Shown: one piece after another, positions 6,714 through 7,467 of the stretch
Position numbering within the stretch: the stretch's first letter is position 1
How the letters are laid out: each line of letters begins with the position of its first letter
Assembly: GCA_030746295.1 (NCBI GenBank)
Contig: JASLMY010000244.1
Span: forward strand, 1 to 7,467
DNA length: 7,467 nt
From: Alphaproteobacteria bacterium
GTDB taxonomy: Bacteria; Pseudomonadota; Alphaproteobacteria; GCA-2731375
Direction: 5' to 3'
Notes under the pieces: model-generated
Told to the model about the DNA's origin: nothing
The model's input: only the letters and a program-made list of their open reading frames with translations
The model's database searches: none
Translations under genes and position numbers: made by a program

Positions 6714-7360
6714 TTCACTCCCTTAAGCGTTAAGCGCAGGCCGATATCTCTCGACCGAAAAACCCAGAGAAACCTTGATCCAGGGGCGGCCCGCGGGCCG
6801 TGACCGGGTCTGCGTCGCCGCGCCTCTGCTATCATTAATGCCACGCCCCGCCCGATCTCGCTAGAGCCAGATGGTCTCTCGCGCGATCGCCGGGGTTGCG
6901 GCCTGTTCGCCGTTCCCCTCGAGCTCGCCGCGCCGATCGCGGAAAGACATGAACGAACCGCCGCCGCACCCGCGCGACAATGGCCGACACCTCCCTCCGG
7001 ACCCGCGCTCCGGCGCAAATTCTGCTGACTTATGGCCTCGTTTTCAAGAGGTCGGGCAACGCTGCGCCGAGACGCCGGCCGTGGTTTCACGGATAGTTCA
7101 GCGACCGTGAGCAATCTTGACTGGCATCGGCGTGCCGCGATCGTCAGATGCAGAAGGATGCGCCTGGCACGCGAATAGTGATGACGCGCACAGCCAGCGA
7201 CGTAGTTGCGGGGTATAGGGCGGCATGCTGTTAGAGATAGCGAAGTCGGCCGAACCGCCGAACGAAACCGATCGGGTGGCGGAAGCGGCGGCGACGGTCG
7301 CCACCGAGGCGGACGGGCCGGACCCACGGGCCGACCACCGGCGTGATCTCGCCCGCACGC
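6714..7360. other. Non-coding or unassigned stretch upstream of the molybdenum hydroxylase operon
   Basis: About 650 nt contain no reading frame I would call a gene. Frames that stay open on either strand are arginine-, proline- and serine-rich, lack family resemblance and lack the strong third-position G/C of the real genes. It should hold the operon promoter, but I find no convincing minus-strand -35/-10 pair. A 53-codon frame at 6949-7110 (plus strand) begins with an ATG after GGAAAG, and its third positions are much less G/C-rich than the neighbouring genes. The right half may be DNA disturbed by the adjacent insertion sequence. Confidence 0.5.
6723..6736. repeat. Tandem 7-bp repeat in the leader of the molybdenum hydroxylase operon
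   Basis: TTAAGCG occurs twice head to tail (6723-6729 and 6730-6736), 10 nt upstream of the FAD subunit start, with one copy reaching the ribosome site on the minus strand. It could be an operator half-site pair or chance. Further upstream a 14-bp perfect palindrome CGGCCCGCGGGCCG (6787-6800) lies 74-87 nt before the start. Confidence 0.35.
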
Positions 7361-7467
7361 TGGTTGACAATTTCGGCGATACCGCTGCGATTGTCAACGG
7401 CGGAGTAAAAATGCGCCACTCGGGCGGAGCAAAACTACACCACTGACAGGTCGGGAGCTTGTCCACG
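7361..7467 (+). mobile_element. Probable outer end of an IS21-family insertion sequence (cut by window edge)
   Basis: The stretch TGTCAACGGCGGAGTAAAA (7393 region) followed by two 22-bp tandem repeats (7399-7420 and 7423-7444, 18 of 22 positions identical) resembles ends of IS21-type elements as I remember them: a TG tip and several internal repeats bound by the transposase. Just outside lies an inverted pair GTTGACAAT (7363-7371) and ATTGTCAAC (7390-7398), so the exact tip is uncertain; it could be TGGTTGACA at 7361 or TGTCAAC at 7393. No istA or istB coding sequence is inside the window. If correct, the element continues to the right. Confidence 0.5.
7399..7444. repeat. Two tandem 22-bp repeats with GGCGGAG core
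   Basis: Both units start GGCGGAG, have AAAA in the middle and end CCACT; they are offset by 24 bp. Four positions differ. Repeats of this form inside a transposon end are typical transposase-binding sites in the IS21 family. Confidence 0.7.

Noticed and set aside
5541..6803. Long plus-strand open frame opposite the FAD and 2Fe-2S subunits
   Set aside because: Antisense shadow of two genes with complete cofactor motifs.
6826..6842. Sigma-54-like element on the minus strand (TGGCA ... GCA)
   Set aside because: The distance between the GG and GC elements is one base too long for the strict -24/-12 spacing.
6949..7110. Possible 53-codon gene starting at the ATG after GGAAAG
   Set aside because: Third-position G/C is much lower than in the real genes, and the sequence matches no family I know.
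6710..7327. Minus-strand open frame of 205 codons overlapping the operon leader
   Set aside because: Arg/Pro/Ser-rich composition typical of a chance frame in high-GC DNA, and it overlaps the FAD subunit start.
7225..7446. Plus-strand open frame of 73 codons running into the tandem repeats
   Set aside because: It ends inside the presumed insertion-sequence end and has no ribosome site or recognisable domain.
7098..7466. Minus-strand open frame of 122 codons over the right edge
   Set aside because: It reads the tandem repeats of the insertion-sequence end in translation (two similar WCSFAPPEW/WRIFTPPLT blocks), then low-complexity Ser/Ala/Arg sequence; no family resemblance.

Overview
The window comes from a high-GC genome. 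Its genes almost always carry G or C at the third codon position, use ATG with purine-rich ribosome sites, and sit in tightly spaced catabolic-type operons. This fits an alphaproteobacterium (Rhodospirillales-like is my guess), but no marker gene fixes the taxonomy. Protein families are named from motif and family memory; no searches were run.

Layout, left to right. (1) Positions 1-111 are non-coding, with a nested inverted repeat. (2) A minus-strand D-2-hydroxyacid dehydrogenase (112-1110). (3) An 89-nt divergent gap. (4) A plus-strand pair, 13 nt apart: an SDR-fold protein (1200-1964) and a crotonase-fold enoyl-CoA hydratase/isomerase (1978-2751). (5) A convergent gap holding a GC-rich hairpin whose A-tract makes it an intrinsic terminator for the minus strand (2771-2809). 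(6) A four-gene minus-strand operon transcribed from about 6713 down to 2840: FAD subunit, 2Fe-2S subunit and molybdopterin subunit of a xanthine-dehydrogenase-family molybdenum hydroxylase (the medium-small-large order of coxMSL-type clusters), then a small MoaD-like sulfur-carrier protein ending in Gly-Gly. The four genes are separated by only 3-4 nt. (7) About 650 nt with no convincing gene. (8) At the right edge, what looks like the outer end of an IS21-type insertion sequence, with two tandem 22-bp repeats.

The genes read as a catabolic cluster. A three-subunit molybdenum hydroxylase would hydroxylate an unknown substrate and pass electrons through 2Fe-2S centres to FAD. A co-encoded MoaD-like protein may supply cofactor sulfur or serve another sulfur-carrier role. 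The crotonase-fold enzyme, SDR-fold protein and hydroxyacid dehydrogenase could act on CoA-thioester or hydroxy/keto-acid intermediates. The hydroxylase is unlikely to be CO dehydrogenase or 4-hydroxybenzoyl-CoA reductase on motif grounds; its substrate cannot be read from the sequence.

The most notable points are three. The SDR-fold protein keeps its nucleotide-binding site and Lys but has lost the Asn, Ser and Tyr of the classical catalytic tetrad. Its partner crotonase has Thr in place of the first catalytic Glu. A MoaD-like carrier is translationally coupled to the hydroxylase without a visible MoaE.
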